Assembly (NCBI RefSeq): GCF_002008365.1
Contig: NZ_MRDL01000023.1
Location: 1-64,000 of the forward strand
Origin: Rhizobium leguminosarum bv. viciae USDA 2370
GTDB lineage: Bacteria; Pseudomonadota; Alphaproteobacteria; Rhizobiales; Rhizobiaceae
DNA: 64,000 nt
Reading direction: 5' to 3'
Shown: positions 16,784-26,867 of the stretch, piece after piece
How positions within the stretch are numbered: position 1 is the stretch's first letter
Layout: every line of letters begins with the position of its first letter
The notes under the pieces: model-generated
Databases searched by the model: none
Told to the model about the DNA's origin: nothing
Seen by the model: the letters and a program-made list of their open reading frames with translations, nothing else
Program-made: the position numbers and the translations under genes

Positions 16784-17004
16784 GGCGATGAAGTCGAGGT
16801 TCGTTATCGCTGGCATCCGTATTTCGGCCAAAAGGTTTCCATTCGCCGCGTCGAAGAACGAGCGACAGGTCGGTTTCTGAAGGTTTTGGGGCCCTCAGTT
16901 GTGGTGGTCTCGATTTCGGGGTGGATGATTGATCCTTTGGTGTGCGGCGGCATGACCATGGGAACGGCACGCGTCGATCTTGCGGCGCTGATCGAACTGA
17001 ACTG
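16784..17004 (+). other. Recombinase-associated small ORF, 5' truncated
   Basis: An open frame ending at TGA 17002-17004 reads RYRWHPYFGQKVSIRRVEE and ends LAALIELN. It has no start because the IS66 remnant abuts it. Proteins of this type commonly precede large serine recombinases in rhizobia, as here. Confidence 0.45.
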
Positions 17005-17072
17005 ACTGGTCTCAAGCGGTGCGAAGGCGGCACTCTTCCGGGGTGAACATGGAATCACTTAGGAGGAAGATG

Positions 17073-17252
17073 ATGAGATCCCGCAACACGCTGGTGCCGG
17101 CGTCGGGCCGGCAGCTCGACCTGATATTCAAAACCCGCACGCTCGACGGACTGAGCGACAAGGATCGCAAGAAGGCGATATCAACACTGGCTTGCCTGCT
17201 GATGCAGGCGGCCGGTCTGGCCGTCGAGGAGCTCAACGATGATCAGCACTGA
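17073..17252 (+). CDS. Small recombinase-associated protein
   Basis: 59 aa from ATG 17073, preceded by AGGAGG; ATG 17070 is also possible. Helical sequence (LDLIFKTRTLDGLSDKDRKK). Its end overlaps the start of the recombinase gene by 14 bases, indicating coupling. It is part of a module with the recombinase; the function is unknown. Confidence 0.5.
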   Translation: MRSRNTLVPASGRQLDLIFKTRTLDGLSDKDRKKAISTLACLLMQAAGLAVEELNDDQH

Positions 17253-17973
17253 TCTGATTCCGACAGTGCTGCTTGAACGCAAGGCCGTCGTTTACGTTCG
17301 GCAGTCCACTCAGTCACAGGTGACCAATCTGGAAAGCCAGCGACGGCAGTATGATCTTGTTGACGTCGCACGACAGCGCGGCTTTCTCGACGTTGAGGTC
17401 ATCGACGATGACCTCGGACGCTCTGCCAGCGGAACGGTCCGCGCGCCCCGGCTTCGATCGTCTCGTCGCCCTGCTGTGCGCCGCCAAAGTTGGTGCCGTT
17501 TTATGCTTCGATGCCTCACGGCTCGCACGTAACGGCCGCGACTGGCACCATCTGCTCGAACTATGTGGCCTCGTTGAAGCCCGCGTCATAGATCACGATG
17601 GTGTCTACAATCCATGTCGGCCCAATGATCGTCTGCTGCTGGGGATGAAGGGCAGTATCAGCGAGTTCGAACTTGGCGTGCTGAGAGCCCGCATGCTCGA
17701 TGCCGCCAGATCGAAAGCGCGCCGTGGCGAATTGCGACTTTCCGTTCCGTTCGGGCATCGGGGGGCGGGGCTTGGACTGGACCCCGATCTGCGTCTGCAA
17801 GACGCAATCCGATCTATATTCGCACGCTTCCCCTAGCTTGGAAGCACGCGTCAGGTGCTGCTGTCGATGACGAAAGATCAAATCCACTTTCCGCGGCCGT
17901 CGGATGAAAGGCGCATGACCAACTTCGTCTGGACGCCGGTCCGTTATCGCAATGTAATCGGCATCCTCAAAAA
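17239..17973 (+). pseudogene. Serine recombinase, frameshifted and truncated
   Basis: The N-terminal catalytic domain starts AVVYVRQSTQSQV, with the nucleophilic serine. A one-base indel near 17440-17455 moves the rest (RPGFDRLVALLCAAKVGAV, ASRLARNGRDW, KGSISEFELGVLRARM) into another frame. A TAG at about 17834 interrupts it again, and similarity ends near 17973 in the recombinase domain. The DNA-binding C-terminus is missing, so the protein is inactive. Confidence 0.8.
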
Positions 17974-17984
17974 GAGCTGGCTCG

Positions 17985-18205
17985 GGAAATTTGAACAGAG
18001 CGGTAAGTGAAATTTCTGCCTATCGTCATAGCGCCAGGCCCGAAAGGACTTGTGTGAGCCGTCGTCCATTCGGATCGTCAGACGGGCTTGCGTTAATCTC
18101 GCGCGGGTACTCCCATCTTTCGAGAATTGTCGACTCGATGTTGAGGTGCTTTGCCGCATCAGCAAGGCGTGTCACGGCCTGCTGCAACATGTTCTCCGAG
18201 CTCAT
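17985..18205 (-). pseudogene. Glutamate/leucine dehydrogenase N-terminal remnant
   Basis: From ATG 18205 the minus strand reads MSSENMLQQAVTRLADAAKHLN, then ILERWEYPRE. After a frame break it continues RLTIRMDDGSHKSFRAW, the typical start of Glu/Leu/Phe dehydrogenases. Only about 65 codons remain. Confidence 0.6.
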
Positions 18206-18841
18206 TGGGCTTTTCCTTATTTCTGATGATCACCGGTATTCGTAATAGATGCTGGGCGGCAGATGTTGCCGGCCGGCTTTTGTCGCTGATCTGACACAGG
18301 TGACGACAGTGTCGCACATTTGTTGTCACGCGTTTGAAGGACCACAAGCCGGCGCGGGTTCAATGCAGCAAGTGCCGTCAGATCAAGTGGCTTCGGGTTG
18401 TTCATTTGGTCATACGGTACTCGCCCAACCGATCAGAACGGCGTTGATGTAAATGATTGAGACGGAGAAAAGCCAAGACCTCGACGCGCTGCGGCAGCGT
18501 TCATGAACGGCCTTCGATTGATATTTCCAGCAAGGCTTCTCCACGCCTCTGGCAATGATCCTGGTGACGCCGCAACATCAGCTAAAACGCTTGTCCAACC
18601 TCACTAGGCGCCGCAGCGTTATTTTCTCGATCGCTGTGCTTCTGACCGCGTATTACGGTGTCGCTAGTCAGTTATCACCGGCAAACCGAAGCTCGATACA
18701 CGCCGACCGCACCAGATCTTCAGTCCCCGTACTATCTCCCGGGGGCCGGCTCGTATCGCAGCTATCATGGAGTTGTCCGACCTGAAGCCTATCGAACCGC
18801 CATCCGTTCGCGGTGGTGATCGGGCGGATTGCGACACGACA
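18206..18841. other. Upstream region before the fix promoter; no gene
   Basis: It contains an exact TGT-N10-ACA site (18281-18296) but no matching sigma54 element close by on either strand. Short frames only. Confidence 0.4.
18281..18296. promoter_or_regulatory. Isolated NifA site (TGT-N10-ACA)
   Basis: TGT 18281-18283 and ACA 18294-18296. It lies about 640 bp upstream of the fixA promoter element; it may be a chance match or left from a duplicated promoter. Confidence 0.35.
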
Positions 18842-18857
18842 TGTCGGCAACCCTACA
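18842..18857 (+). promoter_or_regulatory. NifA site of fixABCX
   Basis: TGT, ten bases, ACA, placed 80 bp upstream of the sigma54-type element. Confidence 0.7.
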
Positions 18858-18920
18858 AAACCCCTCCGCATAGCGACAACGAAACATGTGCAATCTCGAA
18901 GGCTTACCGCCGCAACCTGA

Positions 18921-18937
18921 TTGGCACGAGTAGTGCT
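18921..18937 (+). promoter_or_regulatory. Sigma54 promoter of fixABCX
   Basis: TTGGCACG-AGTA-GTGCT, with GG and GC at the correct 10-base spacing, about 50 bp upstream of fixA. Confidence 0.75.
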
Positions 18938-18989
18938 CAGAGTAAGCCGGGTCCCTAAAGCCCAAATCCGATTGGGAGCTTAAACGATT

Positions 18990-19841
18990 ATGCACATCGT
19001 GGTCTGTATCAAACAAGTGCCGGACTCTGCGCAGATACGCGTCCACCCGGTGACAAATACGATCATGCGCCAAGGCGTACCGACCATCATTAACCCTTAC
19101 GACCTGTTTGCTCTCGAAGAGGCACTACAAGTTCGTGACCGCTATGGGGGCGAGGTGACCGTTCTCACGATGGGACCGCCCATGGCTGAGCAAGCGCTAC
19201 GCAAAGCCCTCACCCACGGCGCAGATCGCGCAGTGCTTCTGACCGACCGCCACTTTGCTGGATCTGACACGCTGGCGACCTCGTATGCACTTTCTCAAGC
19301 AGTAGCGAAAATTGGCGAGAGCTATGGGGCGCCTGATATCGTCTTTACCGGAAAGCAGACAATTGACGGCGACACGGCCCAGGTCGGACCCGGAATTGCA
19401 AAGAGGCTGAACCTCCAGCAACTGACTTACGTAACGAAGATTGTCTCCATTGATCCCACGTCGCGCGAGCTCATGGTTGAACGGCACGCGGAGAGCGGCA
19501 CGCAGATGCTGAAGAGCACGTTGCCATGTCTCATCACCGTGCTGGAAGGTGTCAATGCAATCCGCCGGGGCTCTCTCGATGACGCCTTCCGTGCCGCGCG
19601 AAGCCCGGTTCTTAAATGGGGGGCCGCTGACGCCGGCATTGGGGAGTTGACCAAATGCGGCCTAAGGGGATCGCCGACGGTCGTGAAGCGAGTATTCGCT
19701 CCTGGTCCTCGCGCCGAAAAAGCTATGCAAATGGACATTAACGACAAAACGTTGGCCGAGGTCGCGGCGGACACGGTCGCTGCAATTTTTGCCCGCGAGC
19801 CTGTTTTGGAACGCAAGCTCACGTCCCATGGCGATCGGTGA
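18990..19841 (+). CDS. fixA: Electron-transfer flavoprotein beta-type subunit FixA
   Basis: 283 aa starting MHIVVCIKQVPDSAQIRV, the classic FixA/ETF-beta beginning, with the adenine-nucleotide-binding fold (GPPMAEQALRKALTHGADRAVLLTD, then KQTIDGDTAQVGPGIAKRL). With FixB, FixC and FixX it forms the membrane-associated flavin complex that bifurcates electrons from NADH to quinone and low-potential ferredoxin for nitrogenase. It is the first gene of the operon, 18 bp before fixB. NifA and sigma54 sites lie directly upstream. Confidence 0.97.
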   Translation: MHIVVCIKQVPDSAQIRVHPVTNTIMRQGVPTIINPYDLFALEEALQVRDRYGGEVTVLTMGPPMAEQALRKALTHGADRAVLLTDRHFAGSDTLATSYALSQAVAKIGESYGAPDIVFTGKQTIDGDTAQVGPGIAKRLNLQQLTYVTKIVSIDPTSRELMVERHAESGTQMLKSTLPCLITVLEGVNAIRRGSLDDAFRAARSPVLKWGAADAGIGELTKCGLRGSPTVVKRVFAPGPRAEKAMQMDINDKTLAEVAADTVAAIFAREPVLERKLTSHGDR

Positions 19842-19858
19842 GCAGCGAGGAGTAGATT

Positions 19859-20995
19859 TTGGTCGCTAGAAAAAATGAAACGCCGGCAAACGCGGTCGGC
19901 CGCGCCAGCTCAGGGAAAAAGCTGCTTAAGTGTTTCGAAGATCACCGGCACGTCTGGGTCTTCATGGAACTTGAGCGCGGCAAGGTTCATCCCGTATCGA
20001 TTGAACTCCTCGGAGAAGGCCGCAGACTAGCCGATAAGCTGGGCGTTCAACTGGCCGGGGTAATCCTCGGTTCGTCTGAAGGCGTGGGAACCAAGCCTGC
20101 GATCGAAGAGGCCTTCGCTTACGGAGCTGATGTCGCCTATCTGGTAGAGTCGCCCCTCCTCGCCAACTATCGAAACGAACCCTTCACCAAGGCTTTGACG
20201 GATCTGGTCACTACTCACAAACCAGAAATTCTCCTTCTCGGCGCGACCACGCTCGGCCGCGACCTCGCCGGTGCTGTAGCAACGACCTTACAAACGGGGC
20301 TTACGGCTGATTGCACCGAGCTGGATGTTGATGGAGATGGTTCACTCGCAGCGACACGGCCAACTTTCGGCGGGTCCTTGTTGTGCACGATCTACACGCT
20401 GAACAGCCGGCCGCAAATGGCAACGGTGCGGTCCAGGGTCATGGCGACGCCGCAACGTGAGGATAAGCCAATTGGGCGCGTTATCCAGCACGAACTCACA
20501 ATGGTCGAGGAAGCGATCGTCACCAAAGTCCTCGCATTCCTCTGCAACGACGGATCTGAGCAATCCGATCTGGCCAACTCCGACATCGTGGTTGGGGGTG
20601 GACTCGGCCTCGGCGCTGCAGGAAACCTGCAATACTTGAGAAACCTTGCAACGACGATCGGCGGGGGAGTCGGGTGCTCGCGGCCACTGGTCCAAAAAGG
20701 CTGGATGCCTGCTGATCGACAAATTGGTCAGTCCGGCCATACCATTAGACCTAAGCTTTACATCGCGGCGGGAATATCTGGTGCGGTCCAGCATCGCGTT
20801 GGCGTCGAAGGAGCCGATCTGATTGTCGCCATCAACCTCGACCAGAACGCTCCGATCTTTGACTTCGCCCACATCGGCGTTGTCGCTTGCGCGCTGGAGT
20901 TCTTGCCGGCGTTGACAGAAGCTTTCGCCAGGCGAATGCCACCGCACAATTCTATCAAGGGTATGGATCGAGGAAGGCTAGATGACCAAGAGTAA
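19859..20995 (+). CDS. fixB: Electron-transfer flavoprotein alpha-type subunit FixB
   Basis: 378 aa. The C-terminal FAD-binding domain is clear: [19 protein letters not shown], then [25 protein letters not shown] and [11 protein letters not shown]. It pairs with FixA. The start is TTG 19859, preceded by GAGGAG at a good distance; no better ATG exists before the conserved HVWVFMEL. The end overlaps fixC by 14 bases, indicating coupled translation. Confidence 0.96.
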   Translation: MVARKNETPANAVGRASSGKKLLKCFEDHRHVWVFMELERGKVHPVSIELLGEGRRLADKLGVQLAGVILGSSEGVGTKPAIEEAFAYGADVAYLVESPLLANYRNEPFTKALTDLVTTHKPEILLLGATTLGRDLAGAVATTLQTGLTADCTELDVDGDGSLAATRPTFGGSLLCTIYTLNSRPQMATVRSRVMATPQREDKPIGRVIQHELTMVEEAIVTKVLAFLCNDGSEQSDLANSDIVVGGGLGLGAAGNLQYLRNLATTIGGGVGCSRPLVQKGWMPADRQIGQSGHTIRPKLYIAAGISGAVQHRVGVEGADLIVAINLDQNAPIFDFAHIGVVACALEFLPALTEAFARRMPPHNSIKGMDRGRLDDQE

Positions 20996-22289
20996 GTTCG
21001 ACGCGATCGTCATTGGTGCCGGTATGTCCGGCAACGCCGCAGCGTACTCGATGGCTCGTCGCGGTCTAAAAGTGCTGCAGCTGGAGCGCGGAGAACATTC
21101 GGGCTCTAAGAATGTTCAGGGGGCTATATTATATGCGAACATGTTGGAGGCGATTATCCCAAACTTCCGAGATGACGCTCCCCTGGAACGGCATCTGGTC
21201 GAGCAACGATTCTGGCTAATGGATGACTCGTCGCACACGGGCGTGCACTATCGCTCTGATGACTTCAATGAACTGAAGCCAAACCGGTATACGATCATCC
21301 GTGCCCAGTTTGACAAATGGTTCTCATCCAAGGTGCGCGAGGCGGGCGGCACAGTCCTTTGTGAAACGACAGCGACGAAACTTGCTCGAGATCGGAGCGG
21401 TAGTGTAATAGGCGTTTACACGGACCGAGAGGGCGGTGTGATCCTCGCGGACGTAGTCGTCCTTGCTGAGGGCGTGAACGGACTGCTTGGAACACGAGCC
21501 GGTTTACGCGATATGCCGAAGCCAGAAAATGTGGCACTCGCTGTCAAGGAAATGCATTTTATGCCGGAAGAGGTCATCGCAGAGCGCTTCGGCCTCAACG
21601 GTAGCGAAGGCTGTGTGATCGAAGCCGGCGGCACGATCTCACGCGGAATGGCCGGACTGGGCTTCCTTTATACCAACAAGGAGTCGATCTCGGTGGGGAT
21701 CGGCTGCCTCGTCTCCGGTTTAGCGGAAGGCATGGAAAATCCGTACCGCCTTCTTGACGCCTTCAAGCAACATCCCTCGATCCGACCATTACTGGCCGGA
21801 TCAGAGATCAAAGAATACGCCGCGCATCTTATTCCTGAGGGGGGCTTCAAGGCAATCCCCCAGCTCTTTGGCAACGGGTGGGTCGTCGTGGGCGACGCGG
21901 CGCAACTAAACAATGCCGTGCATAGGGAGGGGTCGAACCTTGCGATGACATCCGGCCTCATGGCGGGTGAAGCGATCTTCCAGATAAAGAGCCGTGGCGG
22001 TCTGATGACGAAACGCAATCTCTCTCTCTATAAGGGCATACTGGACAAGTCGTTCGTCATGAAAGACCTGATCAAACACAAAGATCTTCCAAGCCTCCTC
22101 CACACCGACAGTAACAATTTTTTCATGACGTATCCAACGCTTATCTCTCAGGCGGCTCAAAATTTTGTGCGCGTCGACGGTGCACCTAAAATCAACAGGG
22201 AGAAGGCTACAGCTGCCTCCTTTATCAACGCACGATCCCGTTGGGGGTTGATTAGCGACGCGGTTCGTTCCGCCGTATCTTGGCGTTAA
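20982..22289 (+). CDS. fixC: FAD-dependent oxidoreductase FixC
   Basis: 435 aa. The N-terminal dinucleotide-binding motif [19 protein letters not shown] is at residues 11-29, and the C-terminal FAD contact ([13 protein letters not shown]) and the rest of the ETF-quinone-oxidoreductase-like fold are present. It accepts electrons within the FixABCX complex at the membrane. Normal length, with no sign of damage. Confidence 0.96.
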   Translation: MTKSKFDAIVIGAGMSGNAAAYSMARRGLKVLQLERGEHSGSKNVQGAILYANMLEAIIPNFRDDAPLERHLVEQRFWLMDDSSHTGVHYRSDDFNELKPNRYTIIRAQFDKWFSSKVREAGGTVLCETTATKLARDRSGSVIGVYTDREGGVILADVVVLAEGVNGLLGTRAGLRDMPKPENVALAVKEMHFMPEEVIAERFGLNGSEGCVIEAGGTISRGMAGLGFLYTNKESISVGIGCLVSGLAEGMENPYRLLDAFKQHPSIRPLLAGSEIKEYAAHLIPEGGFKAIPQLFGNGWVVVGDAAQLNNAVHREGSNLAMTSGLMAGEAIFQIKSRGGLMTKRNLSLYKGILDKSFVMKDLIKHKDLPSLLHTDSNNFFMTYPTLISQAAQNFVRVDGAPKINREKATAASFINARSRWGLISDAVRSAVSWR

Positions 22290-22300
22290 AGGAAAATTCG

Positions 22301-22597
22301 ATGAAGGCGACCATCATTGAGCGCATTGAGGATAAGCTGTACCAAAACCGGTATCTCGTCGATACTGGACGCCCGCACATTACGGTGCGACCGCATCTGT
22401 CGCCGAGCCCAAACCTCCTCGCCTTGACGCAAATCTGTCCGGCCAAATGCTACGAGGTGAACGAAATTGGTCAGGTGGCGATTGTTTCGGATGGCTGCTT
22501 GGAATGCGGCACATGCAGAGTGTTATGCGAAGCGAGTGGCGACATAAAGTGGAATTATCCCCGGGGCGGGTTCGGGGTCCTCTTCAAATTCGGATGA
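22301..22597 (+). CDS. fixX: Ferredoxin-like protein FixX
   Basis: 98 aa from ATG 22301 (AAGGAAAA upstream). The cysteine cluster CPAKCYEV and [13 protein letters not shown] fits the ferredoxin-type Fe-S protein that completes FixABCX. It starts 11 bp after fixC and is last in the operon; nifA follows after about 170 bp. Confidence 0.95.
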   Translation: MKATIIERIEDKLYQNRYLVDTGRPHITVRPHLSPSPNLLALTQICPAKCYEVNEIGQVAIVSDGCLECGTCRVLCEASGDIKWNYPRGGFGVLFKFG

Positions 22598-22727
22598 GGA
22601 GTCCCTACCTCCGCCGGGATAGCAGCGATCGATGCAGCTGCATTAGCGGCGGCGATTGAATGTGCATCCACTCAACCTTTCGAAAGGCTAATTTTTGCGC
22701 CGTCGATAACACGTATTTTTAACTTAG

Positions 22728-22747
22728 GAATATGCGTTAGCATATTT
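22728..22747 (+). promoter_or_regulatory. Small inverted repeat upstream of nifA
   Basis: AATATGC-GTTA-GCATATT, a 7-bp stem with a 4-base loop in the fixX-nifA spacer, 22 bp before the nifA start. It may be an mRNA hairpin or a regulator site; unassigned. Confidence 0.35.
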
Positions 22748-22768
22748 CGCGTACCAGGGTAAAAAGCA

Positions 22769-24352
22769 GTGCACCCTCCCCTGTTTGTAGGCATGATTAA
22801 ACCAGAGGCGCGGCTCCATATTCTCTACGACATCTCCAAAGAGCTTATCTCTTCTTTTCCTCTAGACAACTTGCTGAAGGCTGCCATGAACGCCCTCGTC
22901 GAGCATCTGCGATTGCGCGATGGCGGAATCGTGATTCACGACTCCGGAGGAGAGCCCTGGATAAGCGTGCGAGCTCCAATTGGGCACGACGTTCGCTCAC
23001 GTTCTCTTACGATTGAACAGGCGGACGCAATAAATCGTGTCATCGTTAGCGGTGAGAAGCACTTTGGGAAAAATTCTGCCGTTCTCCCCGTTAAGGTAAA
23101 CCGGAAAGCAATTGGCGCATTGTGGATTGATTTCGCGCAGAAAAGCGGAGATCAGGACGAAACCCTTCTGGCGATGATTGCCGTCCTGATCGGCTTAACC
23201 TGCCAGCGCTATCACGAATTGTGCAGCGATGGCGGCTCAGTCGCCGAGGAACAACAAGCAGGACAGATTCCGAAAATCAAGCCGAAGTCTCATCCCACCC
23301 AAATCGATAAAATCGACTGGATCGTCGGGGAGAGCCCCGCGCTCAAGAGGGTATTAGCTATCACCAGGATCGTGGCCGCGACGAACTCCGCGGTGCTCTT
23401 GAGAGGAGAGAGCGGCACTGGCAAGGAATGCTTTGCAAGGGCAATACACGCGTTATCGATACGGAAAAGCAAGGCGTTTATTAAGTTGAATTGCGCCGCG
23501 CTGTCGGAAACCGTTCTGGAATCCGAATTGTTTGGCCATGAGAAGGGCGCTTTCACTGGCGCTCTCCTTCAACGAGCTGGACGTTTCGAACTGGCCAATG
23601 GCGGAACGCTGTTGCTTGATGAAATTGGCGATGTATCACCACAATTCCAGGCGAAGTTATTGCGCGTGTTACAGGAAGGCGAATTCGAACGTCTCGGCGG
23701 AACGAAGACATTGAAAGTAGACGTTCGAGTTATATGCGCCACCAACAAAAACCTTGAAATGGCCGTCCTTCGAGGGGAGTTCAGAGCCGACCTCTATTAC
23801 CGGATCAATGTGGTGCCCATCATTTTGCCGCCGCTTCGGCAGCGCGACGGAGACATTTCGCGTCTAGCGCAAGTGTTCCTCGAGCAATTCAACAAGGCAA
23901 ATGATCGAAATTGCGACTTCGGGCCGTCGGCAATAGACATTTTGTCGAAATGCGCCTTCCCCGGCAATGTTCGCGAGCTGGACAACTGCGTTCAAAGGAC
24001 CGCCACTCTCGCCAGTTCAAATACCATCACTTCATCGGATTTTGCCTGTCAGCAAGACCAGTGTTCTTCGGCGCTCCTCCGGAAAGCCGACGGCGACGGT
24101 ATTGGCAACGACGCGATGCATGGTCTCGACCCGCGAGATACAATGTCGGGCGGACTGGGCGCCCACGCAGGCACTCCCAGCGGTGCCGCAGCCACAATCG
24201 AGGCAGCGGGCCTCACCGAGCGTGATCGGCTGATCAACGCAATGGAGAGGGCTGGTTGGGTACAGGCCAAAGCGGCTCGTATCCTGGGTAAAACGCCGCG
24301 GCAGGTCGGCTATGCGCTACGCCGGCATCGTATCGATGTGAAGAAGGAGTGA
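22769..24352 (+). CDS. nifA: Nitrogen-fixation transcriptional activator NifA
   Basis: 527 aa. An N-terminal GAF-like domain (about 10-150) is followed by the AAA+ sigma54-activator domain with Walker A ESGTGKE (214-220), the GAFTGA loop that contacts sigma54 (260-265) and LLLDEIGDVS. The C-terminus has the Fis-type helix-turn-helix (QAKAARILGKTPRQVGYALRR). Cysteines 395, 407, 427 and 432 have the C-X11-C-X19-C-X4-C spacing of oxygen-sensitive rhizobial NifA. It activates the TGT-N10-ACA promoters found here. The start at GTG 22769 is uncertain; an ATG at 22793 is also in frame. It may also be read through from fixABCX. Confidence 0.97.
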   Translation: MHPPLFVGMIKPEARLHILYDISKELISSFPLDNLLKAAMNALVEHLRLRDGGIVIHDSGGEPWISVRAPIGHDVRSRSLTIEQADAINRVIVSGEKHFGKNSAVLPVKVNRKAIGALWIDFAQKSGDQDETLLAMIAVLIGLTCQRYHELCSDGGSVAEEQQAGQIPKIKPKSHPTQIDKIDWIVGESPALKRVLAITRIVAATNSAVLLRGESGTGKECFARAIHALSIRKSKAFIKLNCAALSETVLESELFGHEKGAFTGALLQRAGRFELANGGTLLLDEIGDVSPQFQAKLLRVLQEGEFERLGGTKTLKVDVRVICATNKNLEMAVLRGEFRADLYYRINVVPIILPPLRQRDGDISRLAQVFLEQFNKANDRNCDFGPSAIDILSKCAFPGNVRELDNCVQRTATLASSNTITSSDFACQQDQCSSALLRKADGDGIGNDAMHGLDPRDTMSGGLGAHAGTPSGAAATIEAAGLTERDRLINAMERAGWVQAKAARILGKTPRQVGYALRRHRIDVKKE

Positions 24353-24493
24353 CGGCGATCGCCAAGAACTCCGTAAGCGTGGCCCAACGACTTCGGGCGC
24401 GATCTATTTTCATTTCTATAAGACATCTCCGGCAGCAAACGGGGAAACGAGCGGTAAGGCGACATAAGCGCTGAACAGCAATGTCTCGTCGAC

Positions 24494-24510
24494 CGGAATC
24501 TCTCTTGCTT
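24494..24510 (+). promoter_or_regulatory. Candidate sigma54 promoter of nifB
   Basis: CCGG-AATCTCTCTT-GCTT keeps GG-N10-GC spacing about 40 bp before nifB, but the -24 element is poor and no TGT-N10-ACA site was found upstream. Confidence 0.4.
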
Positions 24511-24548
24511 TTGGAGCTGTAACCTTTCCTCAACAGTGGAACAGTGCG

Positions 24549-26042
24549 ATGTGGGAACCGGAAATAAAGGTCGGGACGACCAGCAGTACCCCCTCCCACC
24601 GGGCGCCGATGGCTCCCGCTATGCCCGGTGGCCGCGCATCTTCGTCCTATGGCCTTTCGGTGACGGATGACAAAGATGCGCGGATCTGGGAGAGAATTAA
24701 AGATCATCCCTGCTTTTCAGAGCAAGCGCATCACTATTTCGCTCGCATGCATGTCGCGGTCGCACCTGCGTGCAACATCCAGTGCAACTACTGCAATCGC
24801 AAATATGATTGCACCAACGAAAGCCGTCCCGGGGTCGCATCAGTAAAGCTAACTCCCGACCAGGCACTACGAAAGGTGCTTGCCGTCGCCAGCAAAGTGC
24901 CGGAGCTTTCCGTAATCGGCGTTGCCGGACCGGGCGACGCTTGTTACGACTGGAGGAAGACCGTAGCGACGTTTGAAGGAGTTGCGAGAGAAATACCTGA
25001 CATCAAACTATGTATCTCCACCAATGGATTGGCGCTTCCGGATCATGTCGATGAGCTAGCTGACATGAATATCGATCACGTGACGATCACTATCAACATG
25101 GTGGATCCGGAGGTAGGGGCGAAGATCTATCCATGGATAATTCACGGACATCGTCGATACACTGGCATAGAAGCTGCCGGGATCCTTCACGAGCGCCAAA
25201 TGTTGGGTTTGGAATTGCTGACCAAGCGCGGCATCCTCACCAAAATCAATTCGGTTATGATTCCAGGCGTCAATGACACGCACCTCGTCGAAGTTAACCG
25301 ATGGATCAGAGACCGCGGTGCATTCATGCACAATGTGGTGCCCCTGATTTCCAAGCCTACGCATGGTACTTATTACGGTCTTACGGGTCAGCGTTGCCCG
25401 GAGCCGTTCGAACTGAAGGCACTTCAAGACTGTCTCGATGGCAACGTTAAGCTTATGCGCCACTGCCAACAATGCCGGGCCGACGCCATCGGTTTGCTGG
25501 GCGATGATCGCGAGCGAGAGTTTGCCCTCGACCAGATCTCCACCAAAGTTGAATTCGACACCAGCAAGCGCGAGGCCTATCGCAAGCTGGTCCAGCACGA
25601 GCGAGGGGATCAACTGGCAGCAAAATTGGACGCGAACAAAGCAGTCAAGTCACTTGGTTCTTCGCGAACCCTTGCTGTTGCCGTGGCGACTAAAGGTGGC
25701 GGCCGGATCAACGAACATTTCGGTCAGGCAAGGGAACTCCAGGTGTATGCAGTCTCACGAAAGGGGATCAACTTGGTGGGACACCGCAAGGTCGAGCAGT
25801 ATTGCCTCGGTGGTTTAGGCGAGAAGGCCACTCTCGATCACACTATCGTTGCACTCGACGGCATCGACATTCTGCTTTCTTCCAAAATCGGCGATTGCCC
25901 AAAGAAGCGGTTGGCAGAAACTGGCGTGCGAGCCAGTGACGCATTTTCCTATGATTACATCGAGACTGCGATTGGCGCGCTATACGCCGCCGAGTTTGGC
26001 GGCAAACCGGCGATGCCGACGGCTTTAGGCCCCTCTAATTGA
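24549..26042 (+). CDS. nifB: FeMo-cofactor biosynthesis radical-SAM protein NifB
   Basis: 497 aa. The radical-SAM cysteines lie in PACNIQCNYCNRKYDC (C75, C79, C82), with the usual VIGVAGPGDACYD and STNGLALPDHVD segments. The C-terminal third is a NifX-like cofactor-binding domain (TLAVAVATKGGGRINEHFGQ). NifB makes NifB-co, the iron-sulfur-carbide core of FeMo-co. It lies downstream of nifA and 15 bp ahead of fdxN. Normal length for rhizobial NifB. The start ATG 24549 has a weak ribosome binding site. Confidence 0.97.
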   Translation: MWEPEIKVGTTSSTPSHRAPMAPAMPGGRASSSYGLSVTDDKDARIWERIKDHPCFSEQAHHYFARMHVAVAPACNIQCNYCNRKYDCTNESRPGVASVKLTPDQALRKVLAVASKVPELSVIGVAGPGDACYDWRKTVATFEGVAREIPDIKLCISTNGLALPDHVDELADMNIDHVTITINMVDPEVGAKIYPWIIHGHRRYTGIEAAGILHERQMLGLELLTKRGILTKINSVMIPGVNDTHLVEVNRWIRDRGAFMHNVVPLISKPTHGTYYGLTGQRCPEPFELKALQDCLDGNVKLMRHCQQCRADAIGLLGDDREREFALDQISTKVEFDTSKREAYRKLVQHERGDQLAAKLDANKAVKSLGSSRTLAVAVATKGGGRINEHFGQARELQVYAVSRKGINLVGHRKVEQYCLGGLGEKATLDHTIVALDGIDILLSSKIGDCPKKRLAETGVRASDAFSYDYIETAIGALYAAEFGGKPAMPTALGPSN

Positions 26043-26057
26043 ATCAGGAGCTAAATC

Positions 26058-26252
26058 ATGGCCTTCAAGATCATTATATCCCAATGCACCCAGTGCGGCG
26101 CTTGCGAATTTGAATGTCCCTCAGATGCGATCAGTTTCAAAGGTGAGGGATATGTTGTGGATTCAAAAAAATGTACCGAGTGCAGGGGTGAGTTCGACAC
26201 GCAACAATGCGCTTCGGTGTGTCCGATGCCGAAGACCTGCGTCCCTGCCTGA
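26058..26252 (+). CDS. fdxN: Ferredoxin FdxN (2[4Fe-4S])
   Basis: 64 aa with two cysteine clusters, [12 protein letters not shown] and [18 protein letters not shown]. The second has the insertion typical of bacterial nitrogen-fixation ferredoxins. It is a candidate electron carrier for nitrogenase or for NifB. AGGAG precedes the ATG. Confidence 0.95.
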   Translation: MAFKIIISQCTQCGACEFECPSDAISFKGEGYVVDSKKCTECRGEFDTQQCASVCPMPKTCVPA

Positions 26253-26524
26253 TCGTCACCGGACTAAAGCGCAAAATGGGACGAGTGGTCAGTGGTCTCC
26301 TAGGCGAACATGAGGTTAAAAATTCACGTCCCACCAATATCCCATCCAGTGAGCGATGCGCGCAACCTGAGTAGCCGACGTTGGCCCGGGAACGGATGCC
26401 GTCCAAATTTCAGACAGAGCAATAAGGGAGATATCGGCCTGGGCATATGTCGTACTGAACTAACAGGCTTTGATAACGCTCGACGTCCGGAGCTCCAAAG
26501 CCGCCACAACGAGAAGGGACATGC
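26253..26524 (+). other. fdxN-nifT spacer, possible nifZ trace
   Basis: nifZ often lies at this place in rhizobia. Only a short stretch ending just before nifT (GICRTELTGFDNARRP) might be a worn NifZ end. There is no intact gene. Confidence 0.25.
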
Positions 26525-26731
26525 ATGAGAGTGACAATCAGCAGAACTGACGTCGGCTTATCGGTCTATATTCACAAGAAAGACCTTGAGGAACCGATCA
26601 TTTCGGTTGAGCACAAAAACCTATGGGGCGGCTTTATTTTGCTGAAAAATGGATGGCGGATAGCCCTCCCCGAGCTATCGCAGAACAGGCGCCTGCCCGT
26701 TACTGTCGACGCGAGGAGGCTATCCAGTTAG
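26525..26731 (+). CDS. nifT: NifT/FixU family protein
   Basis: 68 aa. The family pattern is clear: MRVTISRTDVGLSVYIHKKD, LEEPI and LWGGFILLKNGWRIALPE, ending in DARRLSS. It is a small conserved protein of nif clusters without an essential known role. It probably belongs to the nifB-fdxN transcription unit. Confidence 0.9.
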   Translation: MRVTISRTDVGLSVYIHKKDLEEPIISVEHKNLWGGFILLKNGWRIALPELSQNRRLPVTVDARRLSS

Positions 26732-26867
26732 CGTGTGCGCGGGTCGATAGATGAGCGTCGATGCCAAGCGCAAGCGGGCATACACCCCGAATAGGGGGCA
26801 TCGAGTTCCCGATCCATTGAAGGCGGCCATCGGCAAGAGGCCGCCCGTAAATCAGGAGGAATCCGAC

